A stretch of DNA of 64,000 nt from Rosa chinensis (GCF_002994745.2 NC_037094.1:67690819-67754818), one strand, 5' to 3'; counted from the first letter of the stretch, positions 47,901 to 58,217 are shown. Notes: generated by a model not told the origin, from the sequence alone. Numbers and translations are program-made.

Positions 47901-49351
47901 TTAAAGCATTCAACACAGTCTGTTAGATCAGAAAAATCAAGTTCATTTAGGATGTTGTTTTTCACCAAAATTTTCAGTCTCTCTTTTGAAACATGGCCGA
48001 GTCTTCTATGCCATAAAAATGCAGACTTTTCATTTAGTTTGGTTCTTTTAACACCTATTAAAGTGTTAGTACTGTTTGTGTTATTTTCAACAAGTAAAAT
48101 TTCTTGTTGAGCCATTGAACAATTTAACTGTAAATAATCATTCATAATAACACCAGAACCAATTTGAACAGAATTTTTAGAAATAAGAATTCCATTACTA
48201 TCCATAACAAGTCTACAACCAGATTTTACTAAAAGAGAAACCGAAACCAAATTCCTTCTCATGGAAGGTACATAAAAAACATTGTCCAAAACTAACAATT
48301 TTCCTAATCCTAAATCGAGCTTTAAGGTTCCAATAGCCTTGACTGCCACTCTCATGCCATTGCCTACACACAGGTTCACTTCATCACTTTTTGGGATTCT
48401 CCTCCTTATGAATCCCTGCAAAGAATTAGTAATATGAATAGGTGAGCCTGAATCTATCCACCAAGACTGTGGTTCAACATTTATAAGATTAATTTCTAAA
48501 GAAAAAACTGTATTAGAAAAAATCTTACCCTTTTTGGCTAACCAATTTTTATAGCCAGTGCAGTCCTTTTTCATGTGTCCTACTCTTTTGCAAAAGTAGC
48601 ACTTGAACCTAAATGGCCTATTTTCCTTGGCCACTGCAGCTGTTGAACTCTTAGTTATGGCTTTGATAGGCTTGAGCTTATTTTGGGGCTTTTTCCTTTT
48701 AGGCTTCTCAATGAGGTTAATGGTTGTAGCAGGTTCCTTTTCTTCCTTGATCCTAGATTCTTCATCCACACAGATGGATATAAGTTCATCTAGAGTCCAG
48801 TTTCCCTTTTGAGAGTTGTAACTGGTCCTAAGATGACTAAAACTGTTAGGCAAGGAATGTAGTGCATAATGCACTACCTGCTCATCCCTAACCCCCATCA
48901 AGAGCTCCCTGAGTCTGCCATTTATATTGATCATCTTCATAATATGCTCTCTAACTCCCCCTGAACCCATGTACTTCAAATCATGAAACTCCTTGGTTAG
49001 CCTAGCAGCTTCTGCCTTTTCACTTTCTTTAAACTTAGCACCTATGAGTTCCAAAAAATCTGATGCTAGCTCAGGTTCTTCTATACTTCCTCTGACAGTC
49101 TTGGACATAGAGGTACGAATGAGGTTCTTAGCCATTCTATTGGATCTATGCCACTTCTTGTAAAGATCAGTTTCCTTCTTAGTGCTCTTTTCAGTTAACT
49201 CTTCAGGTTTATCCTCAGTGAAGCAATAGTCTATGTTCTCATGCATTCCCATATAGTTTTCTACAGAATCTAGCCAAGCTCTATAGTTGGTTCCAGTTAA
49301 CATCAAGACACTGTTCAAGTTCATGTAAGAGTTACCTAAGGAGCAAAACAA
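44996..49351 (-). CDS. copia-2 gag-pol polyprotein (1451 aa)
   Basis: Uninterrupted frame. Gag runs from about residue 15 (LTGTNYRAW), with CCHC knuckle CYFCKRVGHMKKDC near 251; protease WWIDSGSP near 298; integrase with a HHCC zinc region, HTDICGP, SDRGGEFYG and NGVAERKNRT; RT with KARLVAKGF and YVDDILLAS near 1120; RNase H with FSDSDFAGNY. Between integrase and RT, residues about 767-878 are almost entirely HVTD/QVTD-type tetrapeptides with interspersed VPG, encoded by the 12-bp minisatellite; this linker is normally variable but rarely repetitive. The real start may be MNLNSV, nine codons further in. Confidence 0.95.
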   Translation of the reverse strand: MFCSLGNSYMNLNSVLMLTGTNYRAWLDSVENYMGMHENIDYCFTEDKPEELTEKSTKKETDLYKKWHRSNRMAKNLIRTSMSKTVRGSIEEPELASDFLELIGAKFKESEKAEAARLTKEFHDLKYMGSGGVREHIMKMININGRLRELLMGVRDEQVVHYALHSLPNSFSHLRTSYNSQKGNWTLDELISICVDEESRIKEEKEPATTINLIEKPKRKKPQNKLKPIKAITKSSTAAVAKENRPFRFKCYFCKRVGHMKKDCTGYKNWLAKKGKIFSNTVFSLEINLINVEPQSWWIDSGSPIHITNSLQGFIRRRIPKSDEVNLCVGNGMRVAVKAIGTLKLDLGLGKLLVLDNVFYVPSMRRNLVSVSLLVKSGCRLVMDSNGILISKNSVQIGSGVIMNDYLQLNCSMAQQEILLVENNTNSTNTLIGVKRTKLNEKSAFLWHRRLGHVSKERLKILVKNNILNELDFSDLTDCVECFKGKITNTRKKTAYRSQNLLELIHTDICGPFRHQTICGNVYFITFIDDFSRYSYIYLLSEKAQALKAFQIFKSEVENQLEKKIKTVRSDRGGEFYGKYTESGQQKGPFALFLQDNGIKAQYTTPYNPQQNGVAERKNRTLLNMVRCMMCTTGLPKFLWGEALKHSNYICNRTPSKAIENTAFELWCGRKPSLHHCHVWGCHAEARIYNPSLNKLDPKTVSCYFIGYPDKSKGYKLYSAHHSPRIFETHQVKFLSEKVHNTNLEDLTSDFEEIVSDENISVALPLEQDVTDHVTGHVTDHVTDQVTVPGRVTDQVTDHVTDQVTAHVTDQVTVPGQVTAHVTDQVTVPGHVTDHVTAHVTDHVTTQVTVPGQVTAHVTDHVTAHVTDQVTDHVTGHVIEPQNPPVALPRRSQRARKPTYGGEESDYIVYLQEAEIEMDCAEDNDPTTFNQAIESSESHQWQQAMEAEINSMSQNAVWELVEPDPNQKPIGCKWVFKTKRDANGNVERHKARLVAKGFTQKEGIDFTETFSPVSTKDSFRIIMALVAHFDMELHQMDVKTAFLNGELDEVIYMRQPEGFVQAGSENLVCKLRKSIYGLKQASRQWYKKFDSVISTFGFTENLVDECVYLKTVGNNFIFLVLYVDDILLASSNIKLLKDTKSFLSRNFDMKDLGEASYVLGIEIKRDRAQRLLGLSQQNYVTKILKRFGMEKCAAGEVPMSKGDKLTKKQSPNSDVEKENMESKPYARLVGSLMYAQVCTRPDLSFAVGILSRFQSNPGHEHWVAGKKVLRYLQRTKSHMLVYRQVEDLKLIGFSDSDFAGNYPDSKKSTCGYVFLLAGGAIAWKTMKQTLVSTSTMQAEFIAVYETVCEGLWIRNFLMQTKVLSHIVAGTLVIYCDNEAAVFFSKNSKRSNNSKHIDLKYYSVRERVKHGEIAVLSIDTNSQLADPFTKALSVAAFQKHTASIGILANLDA
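46720..47045 (-). repeat. 12-bp minisatellite inside the copia-2 polyprotein
   Basis: About 27 units of a sense-strand word like CATGTCACTGAC, giving xVTx tetrapeptides; 15-bp variants give VPG. The length stays a multiple of three, so the frame survives. Confidence 0.92.
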
Positions 49352-49751
49352 AAATTCGTGTGAGTTCTCAATTTGTAAAGAAAATAACTTTAAGTTTTCT
49401 GTGTTTTATTTAGCTTTAAGCAACCAAAACAAGAACATACAGAAAACCTAAACAATCCATACTTGCATTCATATCAGTCCATAACCAAAAATAATGTTAA
49501 GCAACACTTTTGAGCAGAAGCATAACATCCTGGAGTTCTTTATCAATATACCATGTTCAATGAAAACAAGTTATCCAAAGAAATTTATCCACATCTTTAG
49601 ACAGAAGAAAAATTTCTAAGTATCCGTATTTATTTTCATCAAGCACGCATATTGCTGTTTTGTATTCTAAAACCATACTTGACCACTTCTTTGGAAGATA
49701 AAACTGAAGCATAGTTTTAAAACACAAAACACAATTTCAGTTTTGTTATTC

Positions 49752-49969
49752 GATCAGTTACTTGATTAGTTACCTGACCAGTTACTTGGTCAGTGACCTG
49801 GCCAGTTACATGGTCAGTGACCTGGCCAGTTACATGGTCAGTGACCTGGCCAGTTACATGGTCAGTGACCTGGCCAGTTACATGGTCAGTGACCTGACCA
49901 GTTACTTGGTCAGTGACCCGACCAGTTACATGGTCAGTGACCTGACTAGTTGGTCAGTTACCTGATCAT
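49752..49969 (-). repeat. 12-bp minisatellite in the copia-2 leader
   Basis: About 17-18 units, arranged partly as a 24-bp higher-order repeat alternating TCAGTGACCTGG and CCAGTTACATGG on the plus strand. In the element's sense direction it also reads as HVTG/QVTD. Confidence 0.92.
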
Positions 49970-50485
49970 CGTTTTCTGCCAACATCAATGAAGAATGCTT
50001 TGTGCATCATAATCACTTATGCCAACAGAAAACCACAAAACCCATGAGCTTTTAACTTTATATTCTACCCAGATTCATCCTTGTAAGAAAATTAAGCTCT
50101 CGTATCTGTCAATTTTAATAATGTGTAAACAAAATCTGGGAGATTTTTGTTCTTCATGCAATTTTTACACAATCACAGATACAATACCATATCATCAATC
50201 AATTCATCATGCATATTCAAGCACAATCAAAATTGTTTCGATTCCAAGAAACCACAGAACAATCAAGAAATTGTAAATTTCATCCGGTCACCATCTACTC
50301 TAACCTAACGCACGCCGGGAATGCAACTAGTGTTCTTGAGCACAATCAAAATTCAATTATCATGCTATGAATCGAAATCAATTTCACAGAAAAACCTGTT
50401 TTTGCTTTTTCCCCAATTTGCTGCTAAAAATCACAGCGGAAGCGTGAACTTGATATTTAACCAGATGCAGCAATTGACTTAAGTA

Positions 50486-50552
50486 ACTTACCTTGATCAG
50501 TTACATGACCAGTTACATGGTCAGTTACCTGATCAGTGACTTGGTCCGTAAA
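50486..50552 (-). repeat. Third minisatellite block of copia-2
   Basis: About five units of the same 12-bp word, close to the primer-binding site. Confidence 0.85.
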
Positions 50553-50638
50553 GCAAAAACCCCTTTTCTTTTTTTTTTTTTTTTTTTTTGTGTTTGTTTT
50601 GCAAAACCCTAAAACGATTTTGATACTTGTGAGCCTAT

Positions 50639-50650
50639 GCTCTGATACCA
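50639..50650 (-). other. Primer-binding site of copia-2
   Basis: TGGTATCAGAGC on the minus strand, two bases from the 5' LTR; complementary to initiator tRNA-Met. Confidence 0.94.
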
Positions 50651-50652
50651 AT

Positions 50653-51128
50653 TGTAAAATAACCATATACATGCTCACAACATATGCACACAATCATAAA
50701 AGGGATTAAGGCTTACCTTCAGCAATTACTGGCATGGATTCCATCTTATGCAACTGCAAACACGAACACTGAATATAGCCTTCTGTTACTTACCAACTTG
50801 CTTCTCAATGGACAGAACAATATGCAAAACGTCGGTAGTAATCAGGGACCAATTCATCTGTATATATAGGTGACTTAAACCTCAAGAAGCTTCCCATTAA
50901 AGCTATCCATATCGGTTTAGGTTTCCTAGTTAGATTCTTAATGTATCACAACTTGTAGCCTTCCTTGTAGACTAAGCAATAGATTACTATCCTTAATGAA
51001 TTGATACACTATTCATTAAGTCACTAGTATTGATTTACTGTTTGTATCCATGTTAAACTAGGATTGATATTAAGCTAATCATCAATTACTTTATGATGAT
51101 ATGTGTTATGTCCATATTTGATCTTACA
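50653..51128 (-). repeat. 5' LTR of copia-2
   Basis: 476 bp, partner of 43904-44379. Confidence 0.96.
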
Positions 51129-51154
51129 GGTGAATTAATTTCAAGGCTAGCCAT
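51129..51154 (-). pseudogene. Possible 5' tip of the MATH pseudogene
   Basis: Continues the gene interrupted by copia-2; an ATG at 51154 would give MASLEINSP. Rejoining to 43898 by eye gives a stop within two codons, so the frame was already shifted before the insertion. Confidence 0.35.
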
Positions 51155-52023
51155 GGGCCCATGGCGATATGGTTGAATAGCAAGACAAATAGAAATACGT
51201 GTGAATGAAGAGATACAAACTATGGAGTACTATATATTGAGAGTTAACACGTACTTAACCTAATAGGACATGTAATCCTTGTACCCTAAAGACAAGGAAT
51301 TCTAATCGAACAACAATCATAATCATAATCGGACAATAAAAGTTCTCAATATTCACAGCCACTTTGTGTGTGTACTTTTCTAATATAAGAAGAGGAATAT
51401 CCATGCATTGTTTAGATGGGGTTTAATGTGCAATTAGTTTCCAAAACATTGCTTTTATTGAGCACCATTCTGTAACTTTTTGATAATTAGTAATTACTTA
51501 TCGATCTCATGTAATGGTACTTCTCAATGCTCATGTAATGGTACTTCTCATGTAACTTTTTGAGATGGTGGTACTGAAGCACTCATGAAACTACTTGGAA
51601 TCAGCTGTCTCAGAAGCTTTACTGGAGTTGCTTGCAACCTCTCAGCTGAAGGTGATATATATATCAGCCAATTGTGACTGGGGTTTGAAGTACTTTGAAC
51701 TATTAACATTAGTATCGCAGCTTTCTTTCATACACCACGTACCTGCAGCTTTATATAGCTTCCCTAGTTTTACAAAAATTAGCATGAGTGAAGTGATGAG
51801 CTAGTTTCGTTATTGATATGTCCATTTGTTATTGATGAGCTAGTTTCCCTAGTTTTACAGGAAAGTGAGGAAACTGATCATTTGTTTGAGAAATAGATCT
51901 ACAGAGGCTTTGGGATTGTACTAGGGTGGTTAAAGAGAAACAGTATGTGAAGAATATGTTTTCTTGATATTCACTGAATTGGTTTACATGCTTTATACAC
52001 AACGTTTACATATTAGATCCACA
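51155..52023. other. Intergenic DNA
   Basis: No gene supported. Probably upstream region of the MATH gene. A short duplication, CATGTAATGGTACTTCTCA, occurs twice near 51509-51550. Confidence 0.4.
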
Positions 52024-52056
52024 CTAGCAAAAGCGCCCGCGCTATGCTGCGGGATT
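52024..52056 (-). mobile_element. Helitron-type 3' terminus
   Basis: On the minus strand: hairpin arms CCCGC and GCGGG with an 8-base loop, 8 bases of spacer, then CTAG followed by host T. A hairpin plus CTRR end is the Helitron 3' hallmark. The element would extend rightward; no 5' TC end was found, so its length is unknown. Confidence 0.55.
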
Positions 52057-53505
52057 GTTGTTAATAATGTTGTATGTAAGGCTCTATAACCCTGTTGATG
52101 AGCTCATTCATTCAGTTAAAGCACGACAATAAGCTGAATGCATTCACTTGTCAAGATCAAGATCCCTACTTATTCTATAATTCAAAATCAATAAAGCAAT
52201 CTCATATAAGCAACATATAAATCAACATATAGAAATCACAACTTTATTTCAAAACATATAAACGGGATTTAAACTTTGTCTTTAATGTCATGTTAACTAG
52301 AATTCATAACTCTACTAATCAAATAAAGGAAAACAAAAGAAAGTATGAAATACACCGTGAAAGATGGATGACAAATTAGCCTTGAGACGAAGAACTTGAA
52401 GATCCTTGAAAGCAAGCAATCTTCTAGGGACGACACAAGGGTGGATGGCGAATAAGATCTTGATGTATTGCATGACTTCTTCTCCTCCTTGCTTGAGACG
52501 CAGAGCTTCTGAAGACTAGAGAATGGAGAGAATTTTCATTGGAATTTCTTAGGGAGAGAGGTGTGTGTTGTGGTGGTGTGTTTTTTCTGAATGAAAATGT
52601 GTGTTGTAAACGTCAAGCATAGGAGGGGTTTATATAGGGGGACGGCCAAGCTTCATGATCCTTCTTTTAATTTCCCAAGGAATTAATCTGATAATGTCAC
52701 ACAGCTTCGACCAATCACGTAGTGCCACGTCAGCTCTGTTGTGTCATCCAACTAATCAAAAAGCTCCAAAATCAATCCTTAATATATTGTTGCCGAATTT
52801 TCAAGGATTATTTCTTATTTTATTCATAATTTTCGGCCAAATATCTAGGAGTGACATTGTCTAAGATATCCGGACGCATTTTGAACATTTTCTCCCTTAA
52901 ATCTCTCCATGGCTTTATCCTTAACATCCTCCCCTTGATTTTCTCTTGATTTTCACATTAAAACTGCAGATTTTAATTCCTTTATTTCGGCCAACATATC
53001 TTGAGGGAATTGAGGGATGGATCTGGACTTGTTTTGAGCCTTTTCTTGTTGCACAATCCCTTGAAACTCTCCCAAGATTTTCTCAACGTAATCTCTTTGA
53101 TTTTCACATTATCTCCATCATTTCCCATGGCAAAAATCATATTTAATCTCCCAAAATATCTCTAACGTCATCTTCAAGCCATGTGGTTTCCTAGTGCCTT
53201 CCAGTTTCCTCTCTCAACGTTCCCTAGCTTTTCTTTCTCTTCCTGAGCTCATTTCAGTTTGTTTGCTCCATAGGACCTGAAAATAGAAACTTTTATTAAA
53301 CTTACTAAAAATAGAAACTTTCTAAAAATAGTAACTTTCCTAAACAAGAATGATTCATTTAAGGAAATAACTAAATAAATATGAGGAAATAACAATTAAA
53401 AGGTCGCATTAAAATGCTCCTATCAAGAAGTTCCGCTAGCGGTGTTGCGCCTAGCGGAGACTCGCTTGCAAGGAGAAAAGGGTTCCACGTGGTTGTGGGT
53501 TCGAT
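52057..53505. other. Non-coding DNA, possible Helitron body
   Basis: No Rep/helicase frame. A TATATAAAC on the minus strand near 52628-52637, followed by a CT-rich leader-like stretch, looks like a promoter, but the next ATG meets a stop after seven codons. Confidence 0.35.
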
Positions 53506-53991
53506 TCCCACAGACGACGTCAATGTTAATGTCTAAAGTTAAGCGGTAGCTAAACCTTGGTTAACGCTGGTCCGATGGGCGGACCGCTACTTGTGATATT
53601 CTCAGAGCTTCCGCTAGCTGTCAAGTAAAATACACAGGGCGCTAGAGGGAGACCGCGTTGGGCGGTCTTCTCTTCTCCGATGCCTAAGTTAGTCAATGTA
53701 TTTATGTTGACAAAGTAACAGTAGGTAAGTAGTAAATGCGTAATTAATGAAGAGAGATGAGAAGACCTTTTATAGGTTGGGAAGAGGCTGACCTCTTCCT
53801 TATTTTCGATGTGGGACTGATATGCTTTAGTTCCGAGCTTCTGGAGCTTCTGATGCTGTTTTGGCGCGGCGTGGCGGCGCATTAGCGGTAATCTGGGGGT
53901 GAGCTGGGGCTCAAGCAGTAGCCTGCTTGGCTGTGTTCCCGTAGGTCACTCATTTGGCTGGAGTTGGTACCGCTAGCGGTAGCATGAACAT
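53506..53991 (-). mobile_element. LTR and primer-site remnant of a gypsy-type (Tat/LARD-like) element
   Basis: Minus strand: the LTR would run from about 53991 to 53524 and end TAACA, followed by a PBS-like TTGACGTCGTCTGTGGGAA (53524-53506) resembling TTGGCGCCGTCTGTGGGAA of this group. Within it are TATAAAAGGTCTTCTC and GCATCGGAGAAG words typical of such LTRs. No coding region is attached. Repeated CCGCTAGCGGT words occur inside and beyond it. Confidence 0.45.
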
Positions 53992-54156
53992 GGCTCATTA
54001 TAGCTAATTATGCTTGGAAAATGCTCATATAAGTACAGGAAGTGAACTTTCAAATCATGAAATGAGATTGTATAACGAAAACAAGAGAGAACTACTGGGA
54101 TGTACATACATTCAGATTGTTATAGAAATGTACGAGTAAGTATTTCTGTGGTTCGA

Positions 54157-54158
<2 letters not shown>

Positions 54159-54197
<39 letters not shown>
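54159..54197. repeat. (TA)n microsatellite
   Basis: About 39 bp of TA dinucleotides, at the start of the intron-like sequence before the zinc-knuckle exon. Confidence 0.95.
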
Positions 54198-54199
<2 letters not shown>

Positions 54200-54373
54200 T
54201 TTTGGTTTCTTAACATTTGTATAGCTATGAAGAGCTTCATTGATGTGGATTCTGATGTTATCATTTCCTTTGGTATCTTTATTGTTTTCTTTGTACATTG
54301 GAATTTGTCCCTTATTCATACTTTTGTCGTTGTCCACTAATATGTGTGAAATTCTTGTGTATTAATTTTTCAG

Positions 54374-54895
54374 AGTTCAGCTCATGGCTACTCTTCTGGT
54401 GGGAGTAGAAACTCTGGCAAAGAGCTTAAAACATTTGTAGAACAAAATGAATGCTTCAAGTGTGGTCGTCCAGGATATTGGGCCAAAGATTGCCCTTCAG
54501 CAGGTGATCAAGACATGTATGGAAGGAAAATGGGAACGGAAGCCTACTCATCCTCGGGTTGGAGCAACTATGGGGGAGGAGATGGATCATCTGTGGGGAG
54601 AAATGAATGCTTCGAGTGCGGCCGCCCAGGACATTGGGCCCGAGATTGCCCCTCTGCAAATGATCAGGAAATGCATGGAAGTGGTCAAGCGGGAGGGGAT
54701 GACTCAAACAATGACTACATTGTTTACTCATATGGTGGAAGGAGAAGCCCTTACTGGGAAGATGACTGCTTCAAGTGTGGGCGCTCCGGACATTGGCAGC
54801 GAGAGTGCCCTAAAGCAAATGGTGGAGGTGGAAACGATAATGGCAATGATGGAAAGCGCAGAGAAATTGAGGTATGCCTGGGATGGCCGTTCTGA
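54374..54895 (+). CDS. Orphan exon with three CCHC zinc knuckles (exon A)
   Basis: Open from a TTTTTCAG acceptor at 54373 to a stop at 54893-54895, 173 residues. Three knuckles in Gly/Ser-rich linkers: CFKCGRPGYWAKDC (His replaced by Tyr), CFECGRPGHWARDC and CFKCGRSGHWQREC. CCHC knuckles bind single-stranded nucleic acid. The exon and about 190 bp of preceding intron are paralogous to 60950 onward. Nothing upstream in the window supplies a start: the DNA to the left is a gypsy LTR remnant. It may be the last exon of a gene whose 5' part was lost or lies beyond the remnants. Plant RPA1-type and topoisomerase III genes end in such knuckles, but I cannot name the parent. Confidence 0.55.
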   Translation, partial: SSAHGYSSGGSRNSGKELKTFVEQNECFKCGRPGYWAKDCPSAGDQDMYGRKMGTEAYSSSGWSNYGGGDGSSVGRNECFECGRPGHWARDCPSANDQEMHGSGQAGGDDSNNDYIVYSYGGRRSPYWEDDCFKCGRSGHWQRECPKANGGGGNDNGNDGKRREIEVCLGWPF

Positions 54896-55116
54896 ATAGG
54901 AGGAAAGTCATCTCTGCTATATGGCAGCTACTAGCATATCTTCATGTTATTTTTGCTTCTGATAAAGAGATGTTTCAAGCATTTGAAAAGAAATATTAAA
55001 AATTAAGAGTTCGTACTTGATAGTGTTTGATGAATGAGAAAACGTGCTGGATCTTTTCCGTGTGCTCCTGTATGATCGAGTCTAGAGATAACTATCAGCT
55101 CCCAGAGGTGTAAAAG

Positions 55117-58031
55117 TGTCATGCCCCGGAAATTCACAATTATTTTCCGAGGATTTTCCGGAATTAATTTTATAACTATTGGATGGTTTCGTGGCTCGTG
55201 GATGGAGCGGAAGTGTTTCGGGCGAATAATTAATTGAAGAATATGGTTTTAGGGGGGTTGCCAAAGGTTGACTTTTTATTCGTTGGGATTCTCCGAAAAC
55301 TTCCTTCACAAAAGTTGTAGAGTGCGTCGATACGAGTTCGTGGACATGTGGAACGCGAGAATCGGAGTTCGTATGAGGAAGTTATGGCTATTGGAAAAAG
55401 TTTCCATTTTAGTTTATATAGGAAAAATCAGAAATATATTTTCATTTTCCTCATTTCCTTTTCCGGAAGCCATTTTTTCTCTCTCTCTTCTCTCTCGTCC
55501 GCGCCCTCAGAGTCGAAGATTTTCGACTGACCCGACCCGAACCCGGCCGACCCGACCCGGCTTTTCCGGCGAACTGCGGCGGTCTCCGGCGACGAAACTT
55601 TCCAGATAGGATCGCCTCCTCCGTCTGGTTGTCTCTGTGGTGCTCTCTAGCGCCGATTCATCTCCACGGCGGCGCTGCAAGGTGGTGCAGCCTTGTGTTT
55701 TCGGACCCGGCCGGAAAACACAACTCCGGCGACCTCATGACTTCAGGCTTCTTGGGTTGAGTTCAGAACAAGCTCGCTGATCGATCCATGGTGTTTGTTT
55801 TGATCGGTTGACGTGGAATTCGATCAACTCAGTTGGGATTACTGTTCACGGCTTGTGAGGTAGTTTTCGACCCTTTATGCTTGTTTTCTGACTTCGAGCT
55901 AGTTTTGAGTATTCACAAGCATGCTTAGATGAAGAACTTTGATGTTGGGAGTTTTGTGAAATAATGTGTTTTGGCCGGTGGCGGTGCACCACCGTCTGTG
56001 GCGGCGTTCCGGCGGTGTTCCGGCCACTTAAGGAATTGGTTTTGGTATTATATATGTTCTACTCGTTGATACGAGCGTTTCGATATATAATATGCAAATT
56101 TTGGAGTTCGTATGGAATTGTTATGATTTTTGCAGTTTCATACCGATCGATTTATTCGATCCTTGAGGATTCGAGCGTCCGATCGACTTGTGGTTTGGTC
56201 ACATCGATCGTGGGCGTATTCCTGAGACTTTGGAAGGTCTCGGATGTGGTTTTGCCTCGATTGGCACCACTTTGGGGGATTTTAGTTCAAAACAAGGGTT
56301 TCGGACTTAAATCAAATGTGAATCGTTACTGATTTTGATCATTGGTGATTAGGTGCTTCTAAAGGTGAATTGGACGAGTTGTTGGTGATAGTGTTGGTTC
56401 GGTTCTGTATTGAAGACGCAGCAGGAGTTCGAGGTGAGTAATCTCACGAAGTTCATTTCACGAACGGGAATACCCTTATTGTTTTGAGAGTTATTTAGTT
56501 AACTGCAAACTATAGATGGTATTAGTGGCACTTTAGAGTAGATGATTACGTGTGTGTATATATATATTATGGGATGTATATATATACATACGTATTCATG
56601 TATTAGTAGATATATGTTTACGTGAAATATATATGTTTTGGTGGTTTGTGGATTTATGAAAACAATATGCATGAAATGATGCTTTTTATTGTTTTGGGGT
56701 GTGGCTTTTGGAAAACAAATGATTTGTGGAAATGATTGATTTCGATTTGTTTTGAAAAGCGTTGAGATTTGAGAAAAGTGTTGAGATTTGGGTATGAAAA
56801 CAATAGGCATGAATTGATGCTTTTTATTGTTTTGTGTTATGGCTTTTTCAGAAAACAATAATTATGGGAATGTTGATTTCGATTGTTTTCAAAAGCGTTG
56901 TGATTTGTGTAACATTTTGGGTCCAATGCGACTCCTTTAATGTTTTGCTCCAAGGGACATTGCGGCCCGAGGATCGAAGGTCTAAGACCTTGGGCAGAAT
57001 CTCAGGTGACCACGTCTTTGGCCGGACGAGTGGTTACGTTTTTCAGTTAGAGCTCTAATCTGTCTGCCATATAGGTAATTCATGGGGTAACGGGAATTGG
57101 TTATTTACAACTCATGACATTACGTATTTTTAGGGAACAAGGTGTGAGTTGCTTCCTTATTAATGGTTTTTAAGGGGACAAGGTGTGAGTTGTTTTCCTT
57201 ATTAACGTTTTGATAGAAATCAAGGTGTGAGTTGCTTTCTATGGTACGATTATGGTACATTTGATAGGAAACAAGGTGTGAGTTGTTTTCTATGTTTTAC
57301 TGATAGAAATCAAGGAGTGAGTTTCTTTCTATGTTTTACTGATAGAAATCAAGGAGTGAGTTGCTTTCTATGTTTTATTGATAGAAATCAAGGTGTGAGT
57401 TGCTTTCTATGTTTTATTGATAGAATTCAAGTGCGGGTTGTTTTCTATGTTTCGTTTTAAAAGGAAACAAGGTGTGAGTTGCTTTCTTTTATTTCGATTT
57501 GAAAGGAAATTAAAGTGTGAGTTATTCTCCTTTATTTCGTGTTTTAAGGAATCAAAGCGTGAGTTGTTTTCCTTATTTTTGGCGTGAGTTGTGTGTGGTT
57601 TGAGTTACTCATACGGGCTTGCAAAAGCTTACCGGGTTTGTTGTGTGGCAACCCGGTACACTATTCAAACGGTGTAGGGGTTAATCCTGCAGGTTAGGAT
57701 AATCGGGGCTGAAGCTGAGGTAGCGCCTTTGCAGCTTTACGGTAGGAAACCATCTTTGTGACCTTACCGTTATTTGAACTTCCGTTGTAGTGAGCTCTGA
57801 GGAGCATTTACGTTTTATCTTGTTGTTGACAATTTAATTCGTAAGCTTGTGTAATATATAACTCAATGGAGCGAGTGTATATTAACTTTGAGGGTTCAGG
57901 GCATCAATATCTGTGTAAGTTAAAGGGAAAAAGATTCCAGGTATTTTGTATTGATGACTGGACGTTCACGCATATATAATTATGGGGTTATATATATCGA
58001 TTTTCATGTGTGTAAAATCAGGGGCGTGACA
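55117..58031 (+). mobile_element. Gypsy-type solo LTR, 2915 bp
   Basis: Starts TGTCATGCCCC and ends GGGGCGTGACA, inverted ends of 11 bp with one mismatch. A perfect 5-bp duplication AAAAG lies at 55112-55116 and 58032-58036. No internal coding region is present, so this is one LTR left after recombination of a full element. Orientation is arbitrary. It contains direct repeats (57155-57590) and a doubled motif: GATACGAG followed by GGAGTTCGTATG near 55331-55375 and again near 56060-56113. Confidence 0.82.
57155..57590 (+). repeat. Tandem repeats of about 40 bp within the solo LTR
   Basis: Roughly ten imperfect copies of a unit with AATCAAGGTGTGAGTTGCTTTC and TATGTTTTA-type spacers. A chance ORF spans part of it; not a gene. 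Confidence 0.85.
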
Positions 58032-58217
58032 AAAAGTACAATAAAACTAGAGAAGGAGAGGCTCCCCCATAGGGGAGAAGAGAATAATATAGGCGTTTAA
58101 ATAAGTATGCATGTGCTGGTAGTTCACGACCTTACTTGAACGGGATCTGTTCTATAGGATCGTACCTCACGTCTAAGGAGATGGGAATCTAAACCTTAGA
58201 AGCATTTGGTCTTGATC

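Larger units (their letters stand above)
49352..50638 (-). other. copia-2 leader
   Basis: Unusually long region between primer site and polyprotein. A splice-acceptor-like CTCCTTAG lies just before the start, so the leader may be spliced. It holds two more minisatellite blocks and a T23-type run near 50568-50589. Confidence 0.6.
43904..51128 (-). mobile_element. Complete Ty1/copia LTR retrotransposon (copia-2), 7225 bp
   Basis: Reverse orientation. 476-bp LTRs with TG...CA ends (43904-44379 and 50653-51128) look identical; 5-bp target duplication GGTGA at 43899-43903 and 51129-51133. It has an initiator-Met primer site, a polypurine tract and one intact polyprotein frame. The long leader (about 1.3 kb) and the polyprotein both carry the same 12-bp minisatellite. 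It inserted into the MATH pseudogene, recently judging by the LTRs. It is a different copia lineage from copia-1; I do not assign it. Confidence 0.97.

Noticed and set aside
49762..49965. Plus-strand ORF of VSDLASYM-type repeats
   Set aside because: Antisense of the leader minisatellite; not a gene.
49752..49969. CRISPR-like regular repeats
   Set aside because: Units are contiguous without unique spacers, in a plant retrotransposon.
53480..53510. tRNA gene suggested by GGTTCGATTCC
   Set aside because: No cloverleaf arms or A-box; better explained as part of the gypsy LTR primer-site region.
54447..54899. Alternative plus-strand frame across the zinc-knuckle exon
   Set aside because: The other frame has the CCHC ligands; this one is its shadow.
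57227..57460. ORF with repeated DRNQGVSCFLCF-type units
   Set aside because: It is the 40-bp tandem repeat of the solo LTR read in a frame; no start context or family.
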